Shown: positions 40,222-47,966 of the stretch, one piece after another | How the letters are laid out: each line of letters opens with the position of its first letter | Position numbering within the stretch: the first letter of the stretch is position 1 | Source: Anaerolineae bacterium | GTDB taxonomy: Bacteria > Chloroflexota > Anaerolineae > Promineifilales > Promineifilaceae | Direction of reading: 5' to 3' | DNA: 64,000 nt | NCBI GenBank assembly: GCA_023382655.1 | Contig: JAHDWK010000024.1 | Location: 39,157-103,156, forward strand | Program-made: the position numbers and the translations under genes | Notes under the pieces: model-generated | Database searches by the model: none | What the model saw: the letters and a program-made list of their open reading frames with translations, nothing else | Told to the model about the DNA's origin: nothing

Positions 40222-41256
40222 ATGAATTACGAACAACTCCTCACCCACATGCGCACCAAATTGCAGCGCATTGCCCCGGACTTTGAGATTGAATACAAAG
40301 CCAAAATCGCTTACGAGATCAACCAGTTAAAAAAGGAGCGCAACGCCGTCATCCTGGGGCACAACTACATGGAACCGGCGCTGTTCCATTCCGTGCCCGA
40401 CTTCACCGGTGATTCGCTGGAACTAAGCCGCCGCGCCGCGCAGACAGACGCCGACATCATCGTCTTTTGCGGCGTGGAATTTATGGCCGAAACGGCCAAA
40501 ATCCTGAACCCGACCAAAACGGTGCTGATCCCCTCGCAAAAAGCGGGCTGCTCATTGGCCGCCAGCATCACTGCCCAGGACGTGCGTGATTTGAAAGCAC
40601 GTTTTCCCGGCGTGCCCGTCGTCACCTACATCAACACCTACGCCGATGTGAAAGCGGAGACGGACATTTGCTGCACCTCCGGCAACGCCAAAGCGGTGGT
40701 GGAATCGCTGCACGCGGACACCATCATCTTCCTGCCCGATGAATACCTGGCGCGGAACGTAGCGCTGGAGACGGGCAAACATATCATCTTCCCCAGCAAG
40801 AACGGCAAAACCAACGGGGAGACAACGCTGGATGTGCAGATGATTGGCTGGCACGGCCGTTGCGAAGTGCATGAAAAATTTACCGTCGCCGACATTGAAG
40901 CGGTGCGCCACGACCATCCTGACACCCTCATCCTGGCCCACCCCGAATGCAGCCCGGAAGTGGTTTCCGCCAGCGACTTTTCCGGCAGCACCACCGCCCT
41001 CATCCGCTTCGTGGAGCAGACCAACGCGCCCAGCTACTTGCTGCTCACCGAATGTTCCATGGGCGACAATATCACGGCCGCCCATCCGGACAAAGAGATG
41101 CTGCGTCTCTGCTCCGTGCGCTGCCCGCATATGAACCAGATTCGCCTGGAAGACACCCGCGATGCCCTGCGTTACACCCAATACGAAATCCACGTATCTG
41201 AAGAAATCCGGGTACGGGCATTGCGGTCGGTAGAGCGGATGTTGGCAATTGGGTAA
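40222..41256 (+). CDS. nadA: Quinolinate synthase
   Basis: 344 residues, the medium-length form. NadA condenses iminoaspartate and dihydroxyacetone phosphate to quinolinate and needs a [4Fe-4S] cluster. Three candidate ligand cysteines are visible in FCGVEFMAETAKIL, LTECSMGDNI and the CSVRCPHM region; NAVILGHNYMEPAL and HPECSPEV are also family motifs. GGGGGA lies about 10 bases before the ATG. The gene is closely spaced behind nadC. About 85 bp with a hairpin separate it from nadB, which may still be co-transcribed. Confidence 0.95.
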   Translation: MNYEQLLTHMRTKLQRIAPDFEIEYKAKIAYEINQLKKERNAVILGHNYMEPALFHSVPDFTGDSLELSRRAAQTDADIIVFCGVEFMAETAKILNPTKTVLIPSQKAGCSLAASITAQDVRDLKARFPGVPVVTYINTYADVKAETDICCTSGNAKAVVESLHADTIIFLPDEYLARNVALETGKHIIFPSKNGKTNGETTLDVQMIGWHGRCEVHEKFTVADIEAVRHDHPDTLILAHPECSPEVVSASDFSGSTTALIRFVEQTNAPSYLLLTECSMGDNITAAHPDKEMLRLCSVRCPHMNQIRLEDTRDALRYTQYEIHVSEEIRVRALRSVERMLAIG

Positions 41257-41258
41257 TT

Positions 41259-41322
41259 GAGATTGGGAGATTGAGAGATCAGGAGATTGGGTGCATAGCC
41301 AATCTCTTAATCTCCCAATCTC
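41259..41322. repeat. Hairpin of the GAGATTGGGAG family
   Basis: GAGATTGGGAGATT (41259-41272) pairs perfectly with AATCTCCCAATCTC (41309-41322), with a smaller GATTGG/CCAATC stem inside. It lies between nadA and nadB. Confidence 0.8.
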
Positions 41323-41340
41323 GTAATCTCCCACAATGAC

Positions 41341-42900
41341 ATGATTCAAACAGAAGTCCTTATCATTGGCAGCGGCATTGCCGGGGGCACGGCCGCGCTG
41401 CAACTGGCCGACGCGGGTATCCCGGTGACACTGGTCACGCGGGCGCGAGAGCCGGAAGAGTCGAACACCAAATACGCCCAGGGGGGCATCATTTACCGCA
41501 GCCCGGCCGATTCGCCAGAACAGTTGGTGGCCGACATTTTGCACGCAGGCGCGGGGCACAGTTATCCCCAGGCGGCGCAAATCCTGGCCGATGAAGGGCC
41601 GGGACTGGTGGAAAAAATCCTGCTGGAACGAGTAGGCGTGCCGCTGGATCGCAATGCGGCGGGTGAACTGGACACGGTATTTGAGGCCGCCCATTCGCAG
41701 CCGCGCATTGCCCACGCCGCCGACGCCACCGGGCGGGCGGTGGAAATTGCCTTGCTGAATGTGTTGAAAACGCATCCCCATGTGCGGTTGCTGACGGGGC
41801 ACACGGCCGTAGACCTGCTCACCCCCGCCCATCACGGCCGTAACCGGCTGGCCGTCTACGAACCCCGCCACTGTGTCGGCGCGTATGTCCTAAACCAGGA
41901 CAGCGGCGAAATCAGCCGTATCCTGGCAAAAAAGACCATTTTGGCAACGGGCGGCCTGGGGCAAATTTATTTGCGCACCACCAATCCCGCCGGGTCGCGG
42001 GGGGACGGATTGGCGATGGCCAATCGCGCCGGGGCGCGGGTCATCAATGCCGAGTTTATCCAGTTTCACCCCACTACCTTTTATAAAAAAGGCGCACCCT
42101 ACTTCCTCATCAGCGAAGCGGTGCGCGGCGCGGGCGGGCGGCTGGTGCATGAAAATGGCGAACCGTTCATGCACAAGTATGACGCTGAATGGAAAGATTT
42201 GGCCCCACGTGACGTGGTGGCCCGCTCCATCCGTCAGGAGATGGTGGCCCATGACCTGGATAACGTCTATCTGGATTTACGTTCTTACCTGCCCAAAGCC
42301 AAAATCTACGAACGCTTTCCCACCATTGCCGCCCGCTGCGCCGAGTTTGGCGTGGACATTACGGCCGACTTGATTCCGGTGGTGCCGGGGGCGCATTATT
42401 CCTGTGGCGGGGTGTGGGTGGATGAACACGGCCGTACCACCATCCACGATCTCTATGCCGTCGGTGAAGTCTCCTGCACGGGCCTGCACGGGGCCAACCG
42501 GCTGGCAAGTACGTCGCTGCTGGAAGGGCTGGTGTGGGGCAATCGGGCGGCGCAGCACATTCTGGCCGGCCTGGCCGATGCCCCTCTGCACAACGCGGAC
42601 GACATCCCGCCCTGGCAAGATACCAGCCGCTACACGGCCGATCCGCTGCTGATTGCCCAGGACATGAGCACCATTCAGCACATCATGTGGAATTATGTGG
42701 GCGTGGTGCGGGCCGATTATCGCTTGCAGCGGGCGCTGCGCGAACTGCGCCACCTGGAAACGGAGATTGAGCAGTTTTACCGCGTGACCAAATTGACGGA
42801 TGGGCTGGTGGGACTGCGGAATGCGGTCAGGACGGCCGTGATCGTCACCCAGGCCGCGCTGGCCAACAAACAGAGTATGGGTTGCCATTACCGGGAGTAG
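41341..42900 (+). CDS. nadB: L-aspartate oxidase
   Basis: 519 residues. This flavoprotein oxidises L-aspartate to iminoaspartate, the substrate of NadA. The Rossmann FAD motif VLIIGSGIAGGTAALQLADA is at the start; TKYAQGGI, LATGGLGQIYLRTTNPAGSR, the substrate-binding stretch EFIQFHPTTFY, RGAGGRLVHENGE and the FAD C-terminal motif GLHGANRLASTSLLEGLVWG follow. Length and domain order are normal for the succinate dehydrogenase-like family. It completes the de novo quinolinate pathway with nadC and nadA. Five ACGGCCGT copies lie inside. Confidence 0.95.
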   Translation: MIQTEVLIIGSGIAGGTAALQLADAGIPVTLVTRAREPEESNTKYAQGGIIYRSPADSPEQLVADILHAGAGHSYPQAAQILADEGPGLVEKILLERVGVPLDRNAAGELDTVFEAAHSQPRIAHAADATGRAVEIALLNVLKTHPHVRLLTGHTAVDLLTPAHHGRNRLAVYEPRHCVGAYVLNQDSGEISRILAKKTILATGGLGQIYLRTTNPAGSRGDGLAMANRAGARVINAEFIQFHPTTFYKKGAPYFLISEAVRGAGGRLVHENGEPFMHKYDAEWKDLAPRDVVARSIRQEMVAHDLDNVYLDLRSYLPKAKIYERFPTIAARCAEFGVDITADLIPVVPGAHYSCGGVWVDEHGRTTIHDLYAVGEVSCTGLHGANRLASTSLLEGLVWGNRAAQHILAGLADAPLHNADDIPPWQDTSRYTADPLLIAQDMSTIQHIMWNYVGVVRADYRLQRALRELRHLETEIEQFYRVTKLTDGLVGLRNAVRTAVIVTQAALANKQSMGCHYRE

Positions 42901-42939
42901 CCTGTTGGCGTTTAACGTGTCGCGTTATACACTTCATGG

Positions 42940-43135
42940 ATGATACAGAGCTTCAAAGATAGAGAAGCTGAAAAGGAGCAGGTTATGACTGATGAAAAAT
43001 TACATCCTGTCCATCCGGGGGAAGTGTTGCTGGAAGAATTTTTCATACCGATGAACCTGAGCCAAAATCGGCTGGCGCTAGATATTCGCGTACCGGCGCG
43101 GCGGATAAACGAGATTGTTTTGGGCAAACGGCCGT
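42940..43135 (+). pseudogene. HigBA toxin-antitoxin relic (both genes truncated)
   Basis: MIQSFKDREAEK (42940-42975) is the usual opening of HigB-type RelE toxins. It is followed at once by AAGGAG and an ATG at 42985 that begins a HigA/VapI antitoxin: HPGEVLLEEFFIPMNLSQNR, then a HTH region LALDIRVPARRINEIVLGKR. The ~80-residue body of the toxin is missing. The antitoxin stops resembling HigA exactly at ACGGCCGT (43128-43135) and continues as unrelated sequence. Two separate deletions have therefore removed the toxin and the antitoxin end. Confidence 0.8.
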
Positions 43136-43444
43136 ACCCTCACCTTCTACTCCCCTACCCCAGAACTGATGCTGTATGACCTGGAAACGGGTGAGTTTTG
43201 GTCGCCGCTCACGGCCGTGCCCTTCACCCCCCTCTGGTCGCTGGACAGCAGTCGTTTTATCTACCAGCACCCCACCGACGGCCTCTCCATCTTCGCCATG
43301 CGCACCAACACCACCTACCCGCTGGCAATCTCCGGCGGCGAACGGCTCTCCGACCCGCAGTGGTCTTACGACGGCACCTACTTGAGCGTGACTGTGGAGC
43401 AGGCGGATGGGAGTGGGGATACGGCCGTGCTGCAACTCCTTTAA
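43127..43444 (+). pseudogene. C-terminal fragment of a WD40/TolB-type beta-propeller protein
   Basis: From the octamer on, a frame reads NGRTLTFYSPTPELMLYDLE, then SLDSSRFIYQHPTDGLSIFA and the strand run LSDPQWSYDGTYLSVTVEQ before a stop at 43444. These are the repeat spacings of propeller proteins such as TolB. There is no start codon of its own apart from an ATG in the HigA-derived part, and at least four blades are missing. It is joined to the HigA relic at ACGGCCGT. Confidence 0.7.
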
Positions 43445-43498
43445 CCCATTGGGGAGTGACTCATTTGGTAGACATATGAAATTACCTGCTTTAGTCAT

Positions 43499-44104
43499 CA
43501 GGGTAATCGCATATAAAACTTTTCAATATGGCCAACAAGACATATCCTCCGTGAAAAACACAAAGGAAAGCCATGACCAACAAGATAATCAGCACCATTG
43601 AGGCACATTTCAGCGAACTAGAGGACCCCGCACCAGTCACCTTCTAGACTCAGAGCAGTTTCGCAAGGGCTTTCTGGGTTGGGTGCAAGCCGTTTTTGAA
43701 GTCACCCATGGGCAAGTGATCGCCCTTGATGGTAAACAACTACGACGCTGCCAAGATAAGACATTAGCCAAAAAGGCGATTCAGATGGCCACCGCCTGAG
43801 CGACCAGCAATCATTTGGTGTTGGGACAAGTGAAAACGCCCAACACATCTTGGCCGCCAAACGCAGCCATTGGGGTATCGAGAATTCATTGCATGGGGTA
43901 CTCGATGTGGCGTTTCGGGAAGATGATTGTCGCCTTCGTCAGGGTCATGCGGCTGAGAACATGGCCATTATGCGCCACATGGCCTTGAATTTGCTCAAGC
44001 AAGAAAAAACGGGGAAAGGAGGCATTCAGGCGAAAAGGCTGCAAACTGCCTGGAACCATGATTATCTCCTTAAGGTGCTGATGGCTTAATATGCGATTAC
44101 CCTG
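43499..44104. mobile_element. Internally deleted ISAs1-type insertion sequence
   Basis: Perfect 16-bp terminal inverted repeats, CAGGGTAATCGCATAT (43499-43514) and ATATGCGATTACCCTG (44089-44104), bound a 606-bp element. Inside are pieces of an ISAs1/H-repeat-type transposase in shifting frames: MTNKIISTIEAHFSELEDP at 43573, GQVIALDGKQLRR near 43715, and a C-terminal frame (43850-44089) with RSHWGIENSLHGVLDVAFRE and MRHMALNLLK. The usual element is about twice as long, so it cannot move by itself, but the intact ends could be mobilised by a relative. No clear target duplication is seen. Confidence 0.82.
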
Positions 44105-44308
44105 GTTGGTACTGTGTTAATCACAGCAGGCATGGTAGAATCCATGATTGCACAATGGCTACCAAAAGCCAGTTAAGAGTTCCCGGAAAATCCGCGAAGA
44201 ACACAAAGACCGCGAAGGATTACCAATAGAAAAATTCGTGCGATGCGTGAAAATCGTGGCCTCTTTCCCGCCAACTCATTATTAAATCACTTTAAGGAGA
44301 AAATTAAA

Positions 44309-45433
44309 ATGGCAGAAAGAAAAAAGGTACGGGTTGCCATCATTGGTGTTGGCAACTGTGCTAACTCACTCATACAAGGCGTTCATTACTATCGGGACGC
44401 GGCCGATGACGCCGAAATCCCCGGCCTCATGCATGCCACCGTAGGCGGTTATCATGTGCGGGACATCGAAATTGTGGCCGCCTTTGATGTAGTCAAGGGC
44501 AAAGTGGGCAAAGACCTCAGCGAAGCGATGTGGGCGCACCCCAACAACACCATCAAATTCACCGATGTGTCCCATCTGGGCGTCGAAGTCCACCGGGGCA
44601 TGACCCACGACGGCCTGGGCAAATACGTCAGCACTGTCGTCGAAAAAGCGCCGGGCCCCACCGATGACATCATCGGCATCCTCAAAAAAACCAAAACGGA
44701 TGTCGTCGTGAACTTTATGCCCGTCGGCTCCGAAATGGCCACCAAATGGTATGTGGAGCAGGCTATCGAAGCCCGCTGTGCTTTTGTTAATGGCATTCCG
44801 GTGTTCATTGCCAGCTCTCCCTATTGGAGCAAACGTTTCATTGAAGCCGGGCTACCCATCATCGGCGACGATGTGAAAAGCCAGGTTGGGGCCACCATCA
44901 CCCACCGTGTCTTGACCAACCTCTTCAAAGATCGTGGTGTGCATCTGGACCGCACTTACCAGTTGAATTTTGGTGGCAATATGGACTTTTACAACATGCT
45001 GGAACGGGAACGGCTAGAATCGAAGAAAATCTCCAAGACCAACGCCGTTACCAGCCAGCTACCGTATGACCTGGGCGCGGAAAACGTGCATGTTGGCCCC
45101 AGCGACTACGTGCCGTGGCTCACCGACCGCAAATGGTGCCACATCCGCATGGAAGGGCGCGCCTTTGGCGATGTGCCGCTGCAAATGGAACTGAAACTGG
45201 AAGTGTGGGATTCGCCCAATTCGGCCGGGGTGATTATTGATGCGGTGCGCTGCGCCAAACTGGCCCTGGATCGCGGCCTGAGCGGCCCCATCATTGCCCC
45301 TTCATCCTACTTTATGAAATCACCGCCGCAGCAGTTCACTGACGATGCGGCCCGCCGCCTGGTGGAAGAGTATATTGCGGGTGAGGAGACGGCGCCGGTT
45401 AATGGCAAAGTGGCTGTTCCTGAAGCCGTTTGA
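44309..45433 (+). CDS. ino1: Inositol-3-phosphate synthase
   Basis: 374 residues, the size of bacterial and archaeal enzymes. It converts glucose 6-phosphate to inositol 1-phosphate with internal NAD+ redox. Motifs: the Rossmann VRVAIIGVGNCANSLIQGV, DIEIVAAFDVV, NFMPVGSEMA, the catalytic-lysine region GDDVKSQVGATITHRVL and LNFGGNMDFYNM, then DYVPWL. AAGGAG (44294-44299) sits nine bases before the ATG at 44309. Inositol could feed phosphatidylinositol or compatible solutes; no partner gene is adjacent. The gene contains no ACGGCCGT, unlike most housekeeping genes here. Confidence 0.93.
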   Translation: MAERKKVRVAIIGVGNCANSLIQGVHYYRDAADDAEIPGLMHATVGGYHVRDIEIVAAFDVVKGKVGKDLSEAMWAHPNNTIKFTDVSHLGVEVHRGMTHDGLGKYVSTVVEKAPGPTDDIIGILKKTKTDVVVNFMPVGSEMATKWYVEQAIEARCAFVNGIPVFIASSPYWSKRFIEAGLPIIGDDVKSQVGATITHRVLTNLFKDRGVHLDRTYQLNFGGNMDFYNMLERERLESKKISKTNAVTSQLPYDLGAENVHVGPSDYVPWLTDRKWCHIRMEGRAFGDVPLQMELKLEVWDSPNSAGVIIDAVRCAKLALDRGLSGPIIAPSSYFMKSPPQQFTDDAARRLVEEYIAGEETAPVNGKVAVPEAV

Positions 45434-45460
45434 TTCAACCACTTTGGAAATGATCACGGC

Positions 45461-45507
45461 GGAGTAGAGGTTTTAGCCGTTGCACTTACGGCTAAAGCCT
45501 CTACTCC
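45461..45507. terminator. 20-bp hairpin after ino1
   Basis: GGAGTAGAGGTTTTAGCCGT (45461-45480) pairs with the segment 45488-45507 with a single G-U, loop of seven. It lacks a T-run but stands where an ino1 terminator is expected. Confidence 0.6.
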
Positions 45508-45530
45508 GGCCCTCTGTTTTGTCGTTTACC

Positions 45531-45603
45531 TTGTCGGAATTCTGACAAAACCCCCGAAATTCCAATTTTGGGGGTTGACGCATCGGGCAGGCTATGTTAT
45601 ATT
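45531..45603 (+). promoter_or_regulatory. Strong promoter with two upstream dyads, driving the leader/ABC operon
   Basis: TTGACG (45575-45580), 17-bp spacer, TATATT (45598-45603). Upstream are the dyad TTGTCGGAATTCTGACAA (45531-45548, one mismatched pair) and the inverted repeat AACCCCCGAAATT / AATTTTGGGGGTT (45549-45576), which abuts the -35. Either could be an operator. Confidence 0.8.
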
Positions 45604-45665
45604 GCTTGCTGCGTGTGAGACAAACATCTAACACTGCAAATCTACAAAAGGAGTAAGGCGCACAA

Positions 45666-45779
45666 ATGAATCCCAACATCTTCATCAACCGAAACTGGAC
45701 GCACATGACCACCGCCCCCTTCGCTGGGAGTAGTGTTGCGCCTTGCGCTTGTGACTCTGGAGGTTTTAGACCTATCTAA
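45666..45779 (+). CDS. 37-residue leader peptide of the ABC exporter operon
   Basis: The ATG at 45666 is preceded by AAAAGGAGTAAGG and lies about 60 bases after a near-consensus promoter. The peptide MNPNIFINRNWTHMTTAPFA, continuing GSSVAPCACDSGGFRPI, has no signal or domain. Two intrinsic terminators with an alternative pairing follow, then a heterodimeric ABC exporter. This is the layout of ribosome-mediated attenuation; bmrB-bmrCD of Bacillus subtilis is the known precedent. Part of the coding sequence (TGCGCC, 45737-45742) can pair with GGCGCA in segment 1 of the attenuator. A role as a modified peptide exported by the transporter is a less likely alternative. Confidence 0.65.
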   Translation: MNPNIFINRNWTHMTTAPFAGSSVAPCACDSGGFRPI

Positions 45780-45805
45780 AATCTCACGCTTTTAACGAAG
45801 CTTCA

Positions 45806-45893
45806 ACGGTCACGGCGCATACTTAAAAAAGCCCGTGGCCGTTTTTTATTTGTGTTCCATGCCACGGGAAAGCAGCGTCCCGTGGCTTTTTTT
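45806..45893 (+). promoter_or_regulatory. Four-segment transcription attenuator
   Basis: Segment 1 ACGGTCACGG (45806-45815) pairs with segment 2 CCGTGGCCGT (45833-45842) and is followed by TTTTTT, a terminator. Segment 2 as CCCGTGGC (45832-45839) can instead pair with segment 3 GCCACGGG (45861-45868). Segment 3 GCCACGGGA (45861-45869) also pairs perfectly with segment 4 TCCCGTGGC (45878-45886), followed by seven T, a second terminator. Pairings 1:2 / 3:4 and 2:3 are mutually exclusive. Confidence 0.75.
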
Positions 45894-46065
45894 GTCTAAC
45901 AGAACTGAATAAAACGAATGTGACAAAGGATGTCAGGAATGAAAAGTAGAGTACAGATGAGCAGGTGAGAGATGTTCAACGGCCGTGTTCCCACACGATG
46001 TTCCGCAAGTAAGTGATGGATAAGGAAGAAAACCATTTTGAAATTAACCCAAGAGGAAGACCACC

Positions 46066-47928
46066 ATGGAACCCTCAATGATTGATCTGAAAGAAACTGT
46101 CACCAAAAGAAAAGTAACCGGATTCTGGCGCTTGATGGCCGGCTATCGGCTGATCTATTTCGTAGCCATTGTTTGTGTTGGCCTGTCGGCTATTGCTCGT
46201 TCCGGTTTGTATTATGTGCTGGGGAAGTTTGTAGATGAGATTTTGCCCAGTGAGAACCTGAACCAACAGTTGATATGGGTAGTGTTGGTGCTGCTGGCGC
46301 TGGCATTGATGCAGGGTTACTTCTCCTATGCCGGTGGGCGGCTGGCAGCCAAATCCTCTGAAGGCATTGCCCGGCGGCTGCGCAACTACCTGTATGACCA
46401 TTTACAACGGTTCACCTTCAGCTACCATGACCGGGCACAGACGGGTGATTTGTTAGCCCGCTCTACCTCGGATGTGGACGCGGTGCGGCGTATGTTTGCC
46501 GAGCAGTTGATCGGTATCGGCCGTATTGGGCTGCTCTTTGTGGTGAACTTCATTGCCCTGCTGCTGCTGAATGTGCCCCTGGCGCTCTTTTCTGTAGCCG
46601 TCATCCCGGTGATTATGATTATCTCGGTCTACTTCTTTGTGAAAGTGGGCAAGGCATACGAAGCGTTTCAGGAGCAGGAATCGCGCCTGTCAAACCAGCT
46701 TCAGGAAAACCTGACCGGGGTGCGCGTGGTCAAGGCTTTTGCCCGTCAGGAGTATGAGATAGACGCCTTTGAAAAAGAGAATATGGATAAGTTCCAGAAA
46801 GGGCGCAAGCTGACCATCATGCACTCCTTTTACTGGCCGTCTACTGACTTCATTCTGGGTATCCAGATGGTAGCCGGTTTTTATGTGGCGGCGCTGATGG
46901 TGCTGGACGGCACGTTGACGGTGGGTATGTACATTGCTTATGTGGGCTTTCTGGTGCAGATCATCTGGCCGATTCGTAACCTGGGTCGCTTGATCGCCGA
47001 CATTTCTACCGGTTCGGTCTCCTTTGGACGTATCCAGGAGTTGATCAAGGTGGATCAAGAGAATCTGGATACGGGCAGTTACCGGCCCACAGGGCGCATC
47101 AAAGGTGCACTCTCCTTTAACAATATGAGCTTCCGTTACGAAGGCGAAGATGAAGACGTGCTGCACAACATCAGCTTCAGCGTGAAGCCGGGGCAGAAGA
47201 TCGCCCTGATGGGTGGCGCCGGTTCGGGAAAGACGACACTGGTCAATTTGCTGCCGCGTTTTTACGAATATACGCAGGGCAGCATCCAGGTGGATGGCGT
47301 GGAACTGCACGACTACCCACGTGACCTGCTGCGGCAGCAAATGGGGTTTGTGATGCAAGAGCCGTTTTTGTTTTCGACGACGATTCGGGAGAACATCACC
47401 TATGGTCTGGGGCGTGAAGTGACAGATGAAGAAGTGTATGCCGCCGCCCGCGCCGCCGACGTCCATGACGTGATCATGAGCTTCCCGGAGGGGTACAACA
47501 CCCTGGTGGGGGAGCGCGGTGTGACGCTTTCCGGTGGGCAGAAGCAGCGGGTGACACTGGCGCGCACGATTATGCGCGACCCCAGCCTGTTGATTCTGGA
47601 TGACGCCATGTCAGCAGTGGATACGGAGACGGATGAGAGTATTCGCCGGGCGCTGCGTCAACTGCTAAAAGGGCGGACGACCTTCCAGATTGCACACCGG
47701 GTGCAGAGTGTGATGGATGCAGATTTGATATTGGTGCTGGAACACGGCCGTATCACCCAGATGGGCACGCATACGGAACTGCTCAAACAGACCGGTGGCG
47801 TTTACCGCCGTATCTACGACCTGCAATCTCGCATTGAAGAAGAATTGGAAGCAGATTTGGCAAAGGTCACGGCCGTGCCGAAAAATGGCAAAGTGCATTT
47901 ACATGAATTACCGCAAGCCGGAGATTAG
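46066..47928 (+). CDS. ABC exporter subunit 1 (degenerate-site half)
   Basis: 620 residues: a six-helix exporter domain (about 25-330) fused to a nucleotide-binding domain. Walker A is GGAGSGKTT, the signature is TLSGGQKQR, and Walker B is LLILDDAMSA, so the catalytic glutamate position is aspartate; the H-loop is AHRVQS. This is the pattern of the inactive-site partner in heterodimeric type IV exporters (TM287/288, BmrCD, LmrCD). AGAGGA lies about eight bases before the ATG. It pairs with the gene at 47967, 38 bp downstream. Substrate unknown; drugs or lipids are typical for the family. Confidence 0.92.
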   Translation: MEPSMIDLKETVTKRKVTGFWRLMAGYRLIYFVAIVCVGLSAIARSGLYYVLGKFVDEILPSENLNQQLIWVVLVLLALALMQGYFSYAGGRLAAKSSEGIARRLRNYLYDHLQRFTFSYHDRAQTGDLLARSTSDVDAVRRMFAEQLIGIGRIGLLFVVNFIALLLLNVPLALFSVAVIPVIMIISVYFFVKVGKAYEAFQEQESRLSNQLQENLTGVRVVKAFARQEYEIDAFEKENMDKFQKGRKLTIMHSFYWPSTDFILGIQMVAGFYVAALMVLDGTLTVGMYIAYVGFLVQIIWPIRNLGRLIADISTGSVSFGRIQELIKVDQENLDTGSYRPTGRIKGALSFNNMSFRYEGEDEDVLHNISFSVKPGQKIALMGGAGSGKTTLVNLLPRFYEYTQGSIQVDGVELHDYPRDLLRQQMGFVMQEPFLFSTTIRENITYGLGREVTDEEVYAAARAADVHDVIMSFPEGYNTLVGERGVTLSGGQKQRVTLARTIMRDPSLLILDDAMSAVDTETDESIRRALRQLLKGRTTFQIAHRVQSVMDADLILVLEHGRITQMGTHTELLKQTGGVYRRIYDLQSRIEEELEADLAKVTAVPKNGKVHLHELPQAGD

Positions 47929-47930
47929 TA

Positions 47931-47951
47931 GGGCGATTTTCAAAATCGCCC
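47931..47951. repeat. Small perfect hairpin between the two ABC genes
   Basis: GGGCGATTTT (47931-47940), C, AAAATCGCCC (47942-47951). No T-run; it may stabilise or separate the two halves of the message. The GCGATT word recurs at 2407 and 50255. Confidence 0.75.
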
Positions 47952-47966
47952 CACAAGAGAAACATC

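Noticed and set aside
45666..45779. Leader ORF as a modified-peptide (RiPP) precursor exported by the adjacent ABC pair
   Set aside because: No modification enzyme or leader-cleaving peptidase domain nearby, and two terminators with alternative pairing fit attenuation better. Kept only as an alternative.
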